64,000 nt of DNA. Source: Clostridium sp. GTDB lineage: Bacteria > Bacillota > Clostridia > Clostridiales > Clostridiaceae. Positions within the stretch are counted from its first letter, which is position 1; every line of letters starts with the position of its first letter. The stretch covers positions 1-64,000 of the forward strand of contig NZ_JAHAIF010000016.1 of NCBI RefSeq assembly GCF_018372875.1, given 5' to 3'. The position numbers and the translations under genes are program-made. Positions 36,015 to 45,273 of this stretch are shown one piece after another. A model generated the notes under the pieces. The model did no database searches. It worked only from the letters and a program-made list of their open reading frames with translations, and was not told the origin of the DNA.

Positions 36015-37637
36015 TTAACTTTTCCGTTTCTTTTTCTTACTTCTAAAACCGCCATCTCTAACTACTGCTATTAATAAAAATATAGCAAATATAGCTGATA
36101 TAATGTATCCTGCTATCCCTATTAAAGATATCCCTTTATATATAGGTCCTACATTATTACTTATTATTAAAGATGATGCTATTATTAATGACGAAATAAG
36201 TAATGCTCCTACTAATCTATTTACCATATTGCTTATATGATCTACTGATTTCTCTAAATCTGCAATGGTAAAATTAACTTTAGCCCTACCATCTGATATA
36301 CTACTTAATGCCTCAATAGTCTTAGTTGGTACTCTAGAAGCATCCCTTAAAAAGGAATACGCAGATAACACTAATTCTTCTTCATTTATGTCTTTTAATA
36401 GAAACAGCTTATTTTTTCCCTTTACGAATGACGTTATTACCGATATTATATCTAATTGCGGATCCACTTCTGCAATTACCCCTTCTAGTATTATTAATCC
36501 TCTAAAAAGTATTGCAAGCTCCTTAGGAAACTGTATATTATTATTCTCAACTATAGAAAACATCTCTTCTAATAATACAGCTACTTTTATATTTTTAAGA
36601 GATGTATTTAAATATGTTGTAAACAAATAAGATACGTCTTCATATAGATTTCCTTTATTTACTTTTCCCCTTTTTATTCCAATTGCTAAAATAAAATCTA
36701 CTATTTTACTCTTATCTCCTGTAGCTACAGCTAGCATAGCCTTATTTAGCCATTCTTTTAAACTTTCATCTAGCTCTCCAGTTATACCAAAATCAATAAA
36801 ACATATCTTTCCATTGCATATTAACAAATTTCCTGGATGAGGGTCCCCGTGAAAAAAGCCATCATCAAATATTTGCTTACAATATGATAATGCCAATTTC
36901 TTTGCAATTTCTTTGTTGCTATACCCTTCTTTTTTTATCATTTGCATATTATTTATCTTAAAACCATTAATATACTCTAATGTTAATACTTTCTCACTAC
37001 ACAAACCGAATATAACATCTGGAGCATATACGGGCACAATATTTTCATTATTTTTTTTAAACTTAACTATACTCTTACTTTCATCTATAAAATCTAGTTC
37101 CTTTTCAGTAGTTGATTCTAATTCTTCTATTACAGCAAGAGGATCAACTATATTAATATCAATCCTGCCTTTAGATAACTTTATTATCTTTTTCAGTATA
37201 TCTATATCAGTCTTCATAATATTGTATATATCAGGTCTTTGAATCTTTACAATAACTGCTCTCCCATCATTTAATATAGCTTCATGAACCTGAGCTATAG
37301 ATGCAGATGCTGTTGGCTCCTTACTAAAATATATAAAACATTCTTCAAGGTTTTTATTAAGGGACTCTTCAAATACACTCCTGATATTCTCATAACTTTC
37401 TTTTGGAGCTGAGTCTTGTAACTTTATTAATTCATTTATATATTCCTCTGGTAACAAATCTGGTCTTGTACTTAATATTTGACCAATTTTTATAAAGGTA
37501 GGACCTAATTCTTCAAATGCCATTCTTAAATTGCTAGGAGACCTTTTACTACTATTAAACTTACTATCAATTAAATATCCAAAACCATATGAAACAAAAA
37601 CCTTTATAATCTCTTGAAACCTTTCTCTAGATTTCAT
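36015..37637 (-). CDS. UbiB/AarF/ABC1 family atypical kinase
   Basis: 540 residues from the ATG at 37637 (a TTG four codons earlier touches the GGGAG site). The family signature KxGQ is in LGPTFIKIGQILSTRPDLLP (about 50). Ala-rich loop ASASIAQVHEA, catalytic GFFHGDPHPGNLLI and metal-binding FIDFGITGEL are intact. Two C-terminal membrane helices (LLISSLIIASSLII, IAGYIISAIFAIFLLIAV). UbiB proteins support quinone synthesis elsewhere, but clostridia of this type are not expected to make ubiquinone, so the target is probably another membrane lipid. The upstream phasin-like gene is a common partner. Confidence 0.92.
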   Translation of the reverse strand: MKSRERFQEIIKVFVSYGFGYLIDSKFNSSKRSPSNLRMAFEELGPTFIKIGQILSTRPDLLPEEYINELIKLQDSAPKESYENIRSVFEESLNKNLEECFIYFSKEPTASASIAQVHEAILNDGRAVIVKIQRPDIYNIMKTDIDILKKIIKLSKGRIDINIVDPLAVIEELESTTEKELDFIDESKSIVKFKKNNENIVPVYAPDVIFGLCSEKVLTLEYINGFKINNMQMIKKEGYSNKEIAKKLALSYCKQIFDDGFFHGDPHPGNLLICNGKICFIDFGITGELDESLKEWLNKAMLAVATGDKSKIVDFILAIGIKRGKVNKGNLYEDVSYLFTTYLNTSLKNIKVAVLLEEMFSIVENNNIQFPKELAILFRGLIILEGVIAEVDPQLDIISVITSFVKGKNKLFLLKDINEEELVLSAYSFLRDASRVPTKTIEALSSISDGRAKVNFTIADLEKSVDHISNMVNRLVGALLISSLIIASSLIISNNVGPIYKGISLIGIAGYIISAIFAIFLLIAVVRDGGFRSKKKKRKS

Positions 37638-37660
37638 ATAAAAACTCAACTCCCTAAATA

Positions 37661-37696
37661 AAATCCCTTACTTAACCATCTATTAAGCAAGGGATT
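37661..37696 (-). terminator. Hairpin between the phasin-like and UbiB-like genes
   Basis: AAATCCCTTGCTTAA / TTAAGTAAGGGATTT (one mismatch) then TTATTT on the minus strand. It may reduce, rather than stop, readthrough into the kinase gene. Confidence 0.65.
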
Positions 37697-37704
37697 TAAG
37701 ATTC

Positions 37705-38031
37705 CTAATTAATCTTTTTCTCTAGTTTTTCTATAATTCTTTTTAATTCTAATACATCAGCCTTTGTAGCATAATTCTTTTCTTCTAAGATATCACCTAA
37801 CTCTTCTTTAGTTAATGGCTTTATATTATTTACCTTTTCTAACATAGATTCCTTTGCCCCATTAGCTGTACTTTTTACATCCCTTTTTAATTCTTCTGAC
37901 AACTCTTTTCCTTCCTCTAAAGTTAGCTTCCCTCTCTCAACTAACTGAGAAATTACGTCTGTTGCTTTTTCATATGTTAAAGCAGCTGCACCAACTCCAG
38001 CTAAAAAGATATTCTTTGCATCACTTACCAT
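37705..38031 (-). CDS. Phasin-like helical protein
   Basis: 108 residues, GGAGGTGG before ATG. The start DAKNIFLAGVGAAALTYEKA and the amphipathic helix ISQLVERGKLTLEEGKELSE are typical of phasin-family/PHA granule-associated proteins; the C-terminus is a coiled coil (LELKRIIEKLEKKIN). No polyhydroxyalkanoate genes are visible, so it more likely works with the adjacent UbiB-like kinase at a membrane or lipid surface. Confidence 0.8.
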   Translation of the reverse strand: MVSDAKNIFLAGVGAAALTYEKATDVISQLVERGKLTLEEGKELSEELKRDVKSTANGAKESMLEKVNNIKPLTKEELGDILEEKNYATKADVLELKRIIEKLEKKIN

Positions 38032-38100
38032 AAAACCACCTCCAAATTCTTCTTAATTATCCATAAGTTATACTTGCCCAAAAATACCAAATTATATACT

Positions 38101-39348
38101 CTATTTATTCATAAATTCTTCTATTTCTTCTACAGTTTTAATCATATCTTTTGTTAAAACTTCAACACCTTCTGATGTAACAACCACATCATCTTCTATT
38201 CTTATTCCAATACCTTCTTCTTCTATATAAATTCCAGGTTCAACAGTCCAAACCATTCCTTCTTGTAAAATAACATCTCTATTATTTCCTTCAATATCAT
38301 GAGTATCTAACCCTAAACTATGACCTATACTATGCCAATAGTAATTAGATACCTCTGCTTCATCTTTTATTAAACCTAAAGCAATGCATTCTTTTGCAAT
38401 CCATTCTTTTGCTTTTTTATTTAACTCAAGGAAACCTACTCCTGGTTTTATTTCATTAATAACCTTCTCGTTAACTCTTAATACTGAATTATAAACTTCT
38501 TTTTGCCTTTCACTAAACTTTCCACTTACAGGGAATGTTCTTGAAATATCACCGTTATAATAATTATATTGTGCTCCTAAATCAAATAGAATTAAATCTC
38601 CATCTTTTATCTCACAATTATTATCAACATAATGTAATATGGTTGCATTTTTTCCTGCAGCAGCTATTGTTTTAAACGCAAAATCCTTTACCCCATTACT
38701 CTTACAAACAAAATCAAAATATGCTTCTAATTCATATTCCTTCATTCCTACTTTACAGTTTTTCATTAAACTATTTACACCTTCAATAGTTATATTTATC
38801 GCATTTTTTATCTCTTCAATCTCTTCCTTACTCTTGATTAATCTTAAGGGTGCAATTAATGGTGCTAAATTTCTTATATTTGCAAATGGATACTTACCTT
38901 TAACTTCATTTACAAACTCTCCAACAACATTTTTTAGGCTATTAAAGTCTTCTCTATCTATATCTAAATATAAGTTTACTTCAACTAAATTATTGAATGT
39001 TTTATTCAAAAATAAATTAAAAGTATTTATAAATGCTACATCTTCAACTCCCGATATTTCTTTTCCCTCTTCAGGCCTTATACTTTTACCAACCCACTTT
39101 TCCATTTCTTCATCTATATCTTTAATAAATAATCTTTCACTTATTACTCCATTTATTTTTGTTAAAACTAGAATATGCTCCTCTTCATCAATTCCTGTGA
39201 AATAGTAAAAGTTTCTATTAGGAGTAAATTGATATTGTTCATCAGCACTTTTTCTTGGTGCATTACCTGCAAAAAGAATTACTACCGAATTATCACTTAC
39301 CTTTTCCATAAGTCTTTCTCTATTTCTTTTGAATACCTCTTTTATCAT
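38101..39348 (-). CDS. Xaa-Pro aminopeptidase, M24 family
   Basis: Cleaves the N-terminal residue ahead of proline. 415 residues from the ATG at 39348 (AAGGTG six bases upstream, MIKEVFKRNRERLMEKVSDN). The open frame runs 38 codons further, through the terminator and into the next gene, and is not used. AMP_N domain (about 1-130: RKSADEQYQFTPNRNFYYFT) and M24 core with metal ligands in LILFDLGAQYNYYNGDISRT, HSIGHSLGLDTHDI, VEPGIYIEEEGIGIRIEDDV. Dimetal, cytosolic. Confidence 0.93.
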   Translation of the reverse strand: MIKEVFKRNRERLMEKVSDNSVVILFAGNAPRKSADEQYQFTPNRNFYYFTGIDEEEHILVLTKINGVISERLFIKDIDEEMEKWVGKSIRPEEGKEISGVEDVAFINTFNLFLNKTFNNLVEVNLYLDIDREDFNSLKNVVGEFVNEVKGKYPFANIRNLAPLIAPLRLIKSKEEIEEIKNAINITIEGVNSLMKNCKVGMKEYELEAYFDFVCKSNGVKDFAFKTIAAAGKNATILHYVDNNCEIKDGDLILFDLGAQYNYYNGDISRTFPVSGKFSERQKEVYNSVLRVNEKVINEIKPGVGFLELNKKAKEWIAKECIALGLIKDEAEVSNYYWHSIGHSLGLDTHDIEGNNRDVILQEGMVWTVEPGIYIEEEGIGIRIEDDVVVTSEGVEVLTKDMIKTVEEIEEFMNK

Positions 39349-39401
39349 ATGGGTCACCTTTCCTTCCTTTAATCTATTAATAGTATATACTAATATTAGA
39401 C

Positions 39402-39429
39402 AAAAAAAGAAGCTTTCGTAAGAAAGCCT
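39402..39429 (-). terminator. Terminator of the ABC exporter operon
   Basis: GGCTTTC / GAAAGCT stem with TTAC loop and a seven-T run on the minus strand. Confidence 0.75.
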
Positions 39430-39439
39430 ATATATAAAC

Positions 39440-41071
39440 TTAATTTTGTCCATAAACTTCATCTGACATATTAATTATTTTTTTATAAAGTCCCCAAATT
39501 AATATTAATGAAAATATAACAATCATTGAGAACATACCTATATAACTTTCAACCTTCATAGACATTGCTACTAATCCAACTCCTAGCAATAGTATTACAA
39601 ATACCATAACTACTGATACAACATCATCTTTATATAAACTTTTTTCATCATTCCAATTCAATTTAGGATTCATAAAATCAAATAATAACTGTATTAAAGT
39701 TATTACTATAACTCCAAATACTGATGATATCACCCCTAATAAAATTATTGGTAAAGCTACTCTTAATGATACTAGAAGTATAAAAATAAGTATGGGAACT
39801 AAAGAGTTTATACACAGAGATGATATTATCTTAGATTTTGCCTGATCCTTATAAGATATAGGAATTATCTTAGAAAATACAAAATCGCTTCCTTCTCTAG
39901 ACAAACACTTTCTTCCCCCACCAGCTGAACAGATTGAAAAAGCCGCCAATAAAAATGCCCCCGCAATTATGACAGAGTTATATTTACCACTCAATATCAT
40001 ACTTTTAATATCAGTAAAACTTCCATTAACCACATAAATTATAGTTAAAAAAATAGGCATATATAATATCATTACAATTGAATTTATAAAGAACTGTGGT
40101 GTTCTAAATACTATTTTTATATCTCTAATTACAAGGGACTTTATAGGAGATTTCTTTGAAACTATACTATCTATATTTTTTTCTTTTAATATATCTACTC
40201 TCTTACTATAAGTTTCAGATATTCCTATTATACCTTTTAAATATAGTTTTCCTCCTACTACGTAATATACTATACATAGTAATATACAAATAGATATGGA
40301 AATACCCATATAAAAAATTCCCTTAGACTCACTATTATATAATAAACCGTATGCAGCATACTTATTTGTTATAAACATTCCAGATAAAGCACCTATAAGA
40401 CTATTTTTTTCTTGAATGATATTAACAAGTGACGAGGAACTTTCAAATAAAGTAGAACTTCTTTGTGAGAGAATATTTATAAAAATCACCAAAACTAAAG
40501 ATAGACTACCTGATATAGCTCTAAAAGCATCTTTATGCTTAGATAAATTAGTAAATCTCATTAAAAGCATACATACTAAAGCAGCAATTATCATTGGTAA
40601 AATAGGACAAATAATAACTGTAAGTACAATATAAACAAAAAATATTGGACTCGCTGATGACTTTTGAGCAAAAACTAATAAAGGAACTACTATTATTGTA
40701 GAATATAAAATCATATTTATTAATACAGCTATAAACTTGCTCAACACTATTTCACTACTCTTAAATGGCATAGGTAAAAAGTGCTCTATGTCATTGGAAA
40801 AGTAGTATGTATTCATTATAGTAAATATTCCTAAAAAGAAATTTATAACAGATCCTATAAGCAATATTAGTGATAACAACATTCCCTCTTGTCCAATTAT
40901 TGCAAAAGGCTCATATAATACATCTACAATAATTATCAGTGGTAATGACATAAAAGCTATTATCAACATCATTAATAAAGCCATAAATCCAGACTTCATT
41001 TTTGAACCATTGAACATATCTTGAAGGGCATCTCTTATAAAGTATTTTGTAAGTACTTTAAGTCTATTCAT
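39440..41071 (-). CDS. ABC transporter permease, exporter type
   Basis: 543 residues with about 12 hydrophobic segments in two halves; each half has an N-terminal motif followed by a long loop (SNDIEHFLPMPFKSSEIVLS in the first; GREGSD-like SREGSDFVFSKIIPISYKDQ in the second). This is the large permease of a two-gene ABC-2-type exporter. The start codon lies inside the end of the ATPase gene (8-bp overlap), so expression is coupled. Substrate unknown. Confidence 0.82.
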   Translation of the reverse strand: MNRLKVLTKYFIRDALQDMFNGSKMKSGFMALLMMLIIAFMSLPLIIIVDVLYEPFAIIGQEGMLLSLILLIGSVINFFLGIFTIMNTYYFSNDIEHFLPMPFKSSEIVLSKFIAVLINMILYSTIIVVPLLVFAQKSSASPIFFVYIVLTVIICPILPMIIAALVCMLLMRFTNLSKHKDAFRAISGSLSLVLVIFINILSQRSSTLFESSSSLVNIIQEKNSLIGALSGMFITNKYAAYGLLYNSESKGIFYMGISISICILLCIVYYVVGGKLYLKGIIGISETYSKRVDILKEKNIDSIVSKKSPIKSLVIRDIKIVFRTPQFFINSIVMILYMPIFLTIIYVVNGSFTDIKSMILSGKYNSVIIAGAFLLAAFSICSAGGGRKCLSREGSDFVFSKIIPISYKDQAKSKIISSLCINSLVPILIFILLVSLRVALPIILLGVISSVFGVIVITLIQLLFDFMNPKLNWNDEKSLYKDDVVSVVMVFVILLLGVGLVAMSMKVESYIGMFSMIVIFSLILIWGLYKKIINMSDEVYGQN

Positions 41072-41789
41072 TGCTTGTTAGCTCCAAGAACATTTTTTCT
41101 AGTGATTCACTTGCTTTAAACTCTTCTCTCATATCTTCTAAGGTTCCATTGAAAATTAATTGCCCTTTATTAATTATTGCAACCTTATCACATATCTTTT
41201 CAGCAACTTCTAATACATGAGTTGAGAAAAGAACAGTATTCCCATCATCAGCATGCTCTCTCATCATTTCTTTTAATATAAAAGATGACTTTGGGTCTAA
41301 CCCTGTCATGGGTTCATCTAATATCCATACCTTTGGCCTATGAAGTAATACACCCATTATTATTATCTTTTGTCTCATACCATGTGAGTAAGATTGAATC
41401 TTATCTCCTAATGCAGAATTCATTTCAAATCTTTCAGACATATCCTTTATTCTTAATTTTCTATCTTCACTTGATACACCATATATATCTCCCATAAGAT
41501 TTAAATATTCCATTCCAGTTAACCTTAAAAACATATCTGGGCTATCTGGTACATAACCAAACTGCTCTTTTGCCAAAACAGGATTTTCAACAATATCAAT
41601 ATTATTTATGGTTATATTTCCTGATGTAGGGGCAATAATACCTGTTATCATCTTAATAGTTGTAGTTTTTCCTGCTCCATTTGGACCTAGTAGCCCATAA
41701 ATTTCCCCATCTTTTATTTCTACGTTTAAATTATCTACAGCTTTGTTCTTTCCATTATAAGATTTAGTAATTTGACTGATATTTATCAT
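41064..41789 (-). CDS. ABC transporter ATP-binding protein
   Basis: 241 residues: Walker A GLLGPNGAGKTTTIKMITGI, Q-loop near FGYVPD, signature SYSHGMRQK, Walker B VWILDEPMTGLDP and H-loop STHV. The signature SHGM instead of SGGQ is typical of ABC-2 exporters. Energises the permease encoded by the overlapping gene. AAGGGGGAG start. Confidence 0.93.
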   Translation of the reverse strand: MINISQITKSYNGKNKAVDNLNVEIKDGEIYGLLGPNGAGKTTTIKMITGIIAPTSGNITINNIDIVENPVLAKEQFGYVPDSPDMFLRLTGMEYLNLMGDIYGVSSEDRKLRIKDMSERFEMNSALGDKIQSYSHGMRQKIIIMGVLLHRPKVWILDEPMTGLDPKSSFILKEMMREHADDGNTVLFSTHVLEVAEKICDKVAIINKGQLIFNGTLEDMREEFKASESLEKMFLELTSNE

Positions 41790-41845
41790 TCTATCTCCCC
41801 CTTTAGAGATAATTTTACCAATATAATTACATTTTTTCCATAATA

Positions 41846-42370
41846 TTAAAAGAAAAATATATTCACTAAAAATATAGCACTAATTATAGCAACCATATCT
41901 GCAAAAACAGCTGCCCATACAGTATGTCTTACTTTTTTAACCTTTACTGCACCAAAATAGACTGTAACTGTATAGAATATGGTTTCTGTGGTTCCCATAA
42001 TTACAGAAGCTATTAATCCTATTGGCGTATCTGGTCCATATGTCTGAAGTAAATTTGCAAATATCCCCTGTGCACCACTTCCTGATAATGGTTTAATTAG
42101 TACCAATGGTGTTATTTCTTGAGGTAATCCTATAAGATTAGTTAAGGGTGATAATACTTTATTTAATATATCTAATAAATTAGCAGCTTTAAATATATTT
42201 ACTGCTACAATCATAGCCAAAAGGTAAGGAAATATTCTCATACATACTTGAAGTCCTTCCTTTGCACCTTCTACAAACCATTCATATACCTTTCCACCCT
42301 TTATCATTCCATAACCTATAATAAGTAGAACTATAATTCCTATTATACTTTTTGTTATATAATCGCCCAT
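41846..42370 (-). CDS. spmB: Spore maturation protein B
   Basis: 174 residues, five or so membrane helices. Typical blocks: FVEGAKEGLQVCMRIFPYLL, PLVLIKPLSGSGAQGIFANL, TTETIFYTVTVYFGAVKVKK. SpmA and SpmB act in the forespore/mother cell envelope to lower spore core water and raise heat resistance. 12 bp downstream of spmA, one operon. Confidence 0.95.
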   Translation of the reverse strand: MGDYITKSIIGIIVLLIIGYGMIKGGKVYEWFVEGAKEGLQVCMRIFPYLLAMIVAVNIFKAANLLDILNKVLSPLTNLIGLPQEITPLVLIKPLSGSGAQGIFANLLQTYGPDTPIGLIASVIMGTTETIFYTVTVYFGAVKVKKVRHTVWAAVFADMVAIISAIFLVNIFFF

Positions 42371-42382
42371 TTATAATCCTCC

Positions 42383-42958
42383 TTAAAAGTATCTCTGCAA
42401 AATCTTACAACATATTACTCCAACAATAGCTGCTGATGCTGTTGATAGTATTGCAGGCAAAATAATTGCTCCAGGATTTAAAGATCCAGCAGCTGCCCTA
42501 ATTGATATTATTGTTGAGGGTACTAATTGAATACATGCAGCATTCATAACTAAAAAAAGAGCCATATCATTACTAGCCCTACCTTTATTAGGATTTAATC
42601 TATCCATCTCTTCCATAGCTTTTATTCCAAATGGAGTTGCAGCATTTGACAATCCCATCATATTCGCTGTTAAGTTCATCACTATTGCTCCAAGAGCTTT
42701 TTCATCCTTTCCTGCATCCTTAAATAGGAACTTTAATAATGGTTTCATTAATCTTGCTAGCTTCTGAGTTAATCCACTTTTTTCTGCTATCTTCATAACT
42801 CCACACCAAAAACACATTATTCCAACTAACCCAATGATAAATTTCACCGTGTTATCTGCAGATCCAACAATAGTTGTTGATATTTCTGCACCATTACCAG
42901 TAAATATAGCTACCAGTATACCGAAGAATATTAATATAAACCAAATATAATTAATCAT
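42383..42958 (-). CDS. spmA: Spore maturation protein A
   Basis: 191 residues, nucleoside-recognition-type membrane protein: IGLVGIMCFWCGVMKIAEKS, NLTANMMGLSNAATPFGIKA, LFLVMNAACIQLVPSTII. Start after TAGGAGG. First gene of spmAB; it marks the organism as a spore former. Confidence 0.95.
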   Translation of the reverse strand: MINYIWFILIFFGILVAIFTGNGAEISTTIVGSADNTVKFIIGLVGIMCFWCGVMKIAEKSGLTQKLARLMKPLLKFLFKDAGKDEKALGAIVMNLTANMMGLSNAATPFGIKAMEEMDRLNPNKGRASNDMALFLVMNAACIQLVPSTIISIRAAAGSLNPGAIILPAILSTASAAIVGVICCKILQRYF

Positions 42959-43069
42959 ATTATCCTCCTAACGTTAAGTTTTCTATTAAATATATGCCTT
43001 GCACTTAATATTTAGTAGTGATAGGATTAATATATACAATCTATTTTTTTACTTAAAGGAGATTAATTT

Positions 43070-43255
43070 ATGAAAGAAACTAACTTAAAGATAGCTCAAC
43101 AAGATATAGAGGATGCTTTAAAAACTGTTGAGGATATAGAAAAAGTAATTAATGAAGATGGATCATCTAAAGATATCATTAAGGAAAAATTCGAATCTTT
43201 AAACAAGAAGGTTAAAAAGTTAGAAGATATATTAAAGAGTGAAGGTATCATATAA
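43070..43255 (+). CDS. Small coiled-coil protein
   Basis: 61 residues, AAGGAG 8 nt before ATG. Almost wholly helical and charged with heptad spacing (IAQQDIEDALKTVEDIEKVI; FESLNKKVKKLEDILKS). No family recognised. The good ribosome binding site, isolated position and terminator just downstream support a real gene. Confidence 0.65.
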   Translation: MKETNLKIAQQDIEDALKTVEDIEKVINEDGSSKDIIKEKFESLNKKVKKLEDILKSEGII

Positions 43256-43295
43256 GGTTAAAATAGTTAATAGAGATAACAACGATAGTAAAATA

Positions 43296-43325
43296 AAAGG
43301 ATGAAACCCTAAAGTTTCATCCTTT
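43296..43325. terminator. Bidirectional terminator
   Basis: AAAGGATGAAAC / GTTTCATCCTTT perfect 12-bp stem between the small coiled-coil gene and the MATE gene, T-rich on both sides. Confidence 0.88.
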
Positions 43326-43342
43326 ATTTTATTTCTATTTAC

Positions 43343-44716
43343 TTAAATTATTGCTTCTTTTGATACTATTTCTTCTTTGTCTTTAAGTTTTCTAACTGAC
43401 ATAGAGAAGATTATCAAAGTGATTAATGATGATAATCCATCGGCAACAGCTCCTGCAAGCCATACTCCTGTTAACCCAAAAATTTTTGGTAGTATTATTA
43501 AACAAGGTATTAATAATATTACTTGTCTTAATAAGCTTAAGAACATAGATATCTTAGCTTTCCCTATAGATTGGAAATAATTAGAACTTATTACTTGCGC
43601 TCCTACTACAGGCAGCATAAATAAGAATATTCTCATACCTGTGCTTGCTATGCCTACTAACTGCTCATCTCTATTAAATATTGATATTAATAAGTGTGGT
43701 GCAGCTTGAGTAATTATCCATCCAATTGAAACTATTATAGTAGCAACTATAGTTGCTGACTTTACAGCCTGCTTAACTCTCTTATATTTTTCTGCACCAT
43801 AATTATATCCTATTATAGGTTGTGAACCTTGGTTTAAACCAAAGATGGGCATCATAAATATCATAGCTAAACTATTTATTATAGTCATAGCACCTATAGC
43901 TAAATCTCCACCATAAGTCTTTAATGCATTATTAGCTAATACTTGAACTACGCTTTGAGCTATTTGCATACTAAATGGACTTACTCCAATAGAAAAAATA
44001 CTAAAAACTATAGCTTTATCTAAAGATAAATATTCTCTTTTAATTTTTAAATTACTCTTACCTTTTGTAAAGTAATATAAAATCCATATAGCTGAAACTA
44101 TTTGAGATATTACAGTAGCAATAGCTGCTCCTCTAACTCCCATTCCAAATACAAATATAAATATAGGGTCTAATATAATATTAGTACCTGCACCTATTAA
44201 CATTGATAACATAGCTACCTTAGGACTTCCATCACTTCTAATTGAATGATTTAATCCAAAACTTAGCATATTAAATATAGTTCCAAAGAATATTATTTGC
44301 ATATATTCTCTTGCATAAACTTCAGTATCTGCACTTGATCCAAATAAACCAAGTATTTTATGCATAAATACAAGTCCTATTATAGTTATTAAAACACTAG
44401 CTACAATAATTAAAGTAAATGCATTTCCTAAGTGCTTTTCAGCCTCTTCTCTTTTATGTTCTCCAAGTTTTAAAGATATTCTGGCACTTGTTCCTATTCC
44501 AATTAACATTCCAAATGCCATTATTATAGTCATTATTGGCATTGTTATACCAACGCCAGTTAAAGCTAACCCACCAATATCTTTTATGTTCCCTATGTAC
44601 ATTCTATCTACAATATTATATAGGGTATTTACTACCATACCTATTATAGCTGGAATGGAAAACTCCATAAGTAACTTTGATATTTTTTCTTCTCCAAGTC
44701 TAGCTTGTCCTCTCAT
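43343..44716 (-). CDS. MATE family multidrug efflux transporter
   Basis: 457 residues, twelve membrane segments in two six-helix halves. MATE patterns: FSIPAIIGMVVNTLYNIVDR at the start, LGNAFTLIIV, SIRSDGSPKVAMLSMLIGAG (R/S-DG loop) and GLNQGSQPIIGYNYGAEKYK in the second half. Cation-driven drug or metabolite export. The binding site AAGGAGG lies in the last codons of the MarR gene, so both are co-translated. Confidence 0.92.
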   Translation of the reverse strand: MRGQARLGEEKISKLLMEFSIPAIIGMVVNTLYNIVDRMYIGNIKDIGGLALTGVGITMPIMTIIMAFGMLIGIGTSARISLKLGEHKREEAEKHLGNAFTLIIVASVLITIIGLVFMHKILGLFGSSADTEVYAREYMQIIFFGTIFNMLSFGLNHSIRSDGSPKVAMLSMLIGAGTNIILDPIFIFVFGMGVRGAAIATVISQIVSAIWILYYFTKGKSNLKIKREYLSLDKAIVFSIFSIGVSPFSMQIAQSVVQVLANNALKTYGGDLAIGAMTIINSLAMIFMMPIFGLNQGSQPIIGYNYGAEKYKRVKQAVKSATIVATIIVSIGWIITQAAPHLLISIFNRDEQLVGIASTGMRIFLFMLPVVGAQVISSNYFQSIGKAKISMFLSLLRQVILLIPCLIILPKIFGLTGVWLAGAVADGLSSLITLIIFSMSVRKLKDKEEIVSKEAII

Positions 44717-44718
44717 GC

Positions 44719-45156
44719 TTAATTCCTCCTTAGTGTCTCATTAGATGCTATTTTTTTTAGTAATATAAGAGTTAATTCTCTTTCATCCTCTGTTAAAATT
44801 GAAGTAATCTTTTCTTCCCACTGTCTATGTACTTCAAAAAAATCTTCTTTTATACTTAAAGCTTTCTCAGTAAGTCCTATTATATTAGCTCTTTTATCAA
44901 TTGAACTTTTATTTCTATATATGTATCCTTCTTCTTCAAGTTTCTTCAAGGCCCTAGCTGTGGTAGCCTTATCTATATTCAAAATATTACTTAAATCTTC
45001 TTGTGTTAATCTTTCTTTTTTATATAAAACTCTTAAAAATTGATATTGTCCTGCTCCAATATTATATTTTGCATATGCCTTCGAAAAAAAACTATTTCCG
45101 CTTCTATATATTTGGGAAACAAATTTTCCTATAGAGTCGTATTCTTTATTTTTCAT
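44719..45156 (-). CDS. MarR family transcriptional regulator
   Basis: 145 residues from the ATG at 45156 (AGGTG five bases upstream); the frame's earlier start would read through the operator. Winged helix: LTQEDLSNILNIDKATTARA (recognition helix) and EEGYIYRNKSSIDKRANIIG (wing with D-x-R). Flanking helices for dimerisation. It probably represses its own operon with the MATE pump through the two palindromes at 45182-45228, with release by a small molecule. Confidence 0.92.
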   Translation of the reverse strand: MKNKEYDSIGKFVSQIYRSGNSFFSKAYAKYNIGAGQYQFLRVLYKKERLTQEDLSNILNIDKATTARALKKLEEEGYIYRNKSSIDKRANIIGLTEKALSIKEDFFEVHRQWEEKITSILTEDERELTLILLKKIASNETLRRN

Positions 45157-45181
45157 ATTATCACCTAACTTTATAATAAAT

Positions 45182-45228
45182 GGTTGCAACAGCAACTATT
45201 TTACTACTAATTAGTTGTGATAGCAACT
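45182..45228 (-). promoter_or_regulatory. MarR-type operators and promoter of the marR-MATE operon
   Basis: Two related palindromes, GGTTGCAACAGCAACT (45182-45197) and AGTTGTGATAGCAACT (45213-45228), lie exactly 31 bp apart. On the minus strand the -35 TTGCTA (45226-45221) is inside the second palindrome, the -10 TAAAAT (45203-45198) sits between them, spacer 17, and the first palindrome covers the start point. Confidence 0.75.
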
Positions 45229-45242
45229 ATTTTTCAAAAATA

Positions 45243-45271
45243 AAAGAAGTAGCGGAAAACACTACTTCTTT
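45243..45271 (-). terminator. Terminator of ccpA
   Basis: AAAGAAGTAG / CTACTTCTTT stem, T-rich on the minus strand. Confidence 0.85.
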
Positions 45272-45273
45272 TT

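Noticed and set aside
39349..39462. Membrane-segment-like N-terminal extension of the M24 peptidase
   Set aside because: It runs through the upstream operon's terminator and into its CDS; ATG 39348 has a proper binding site.
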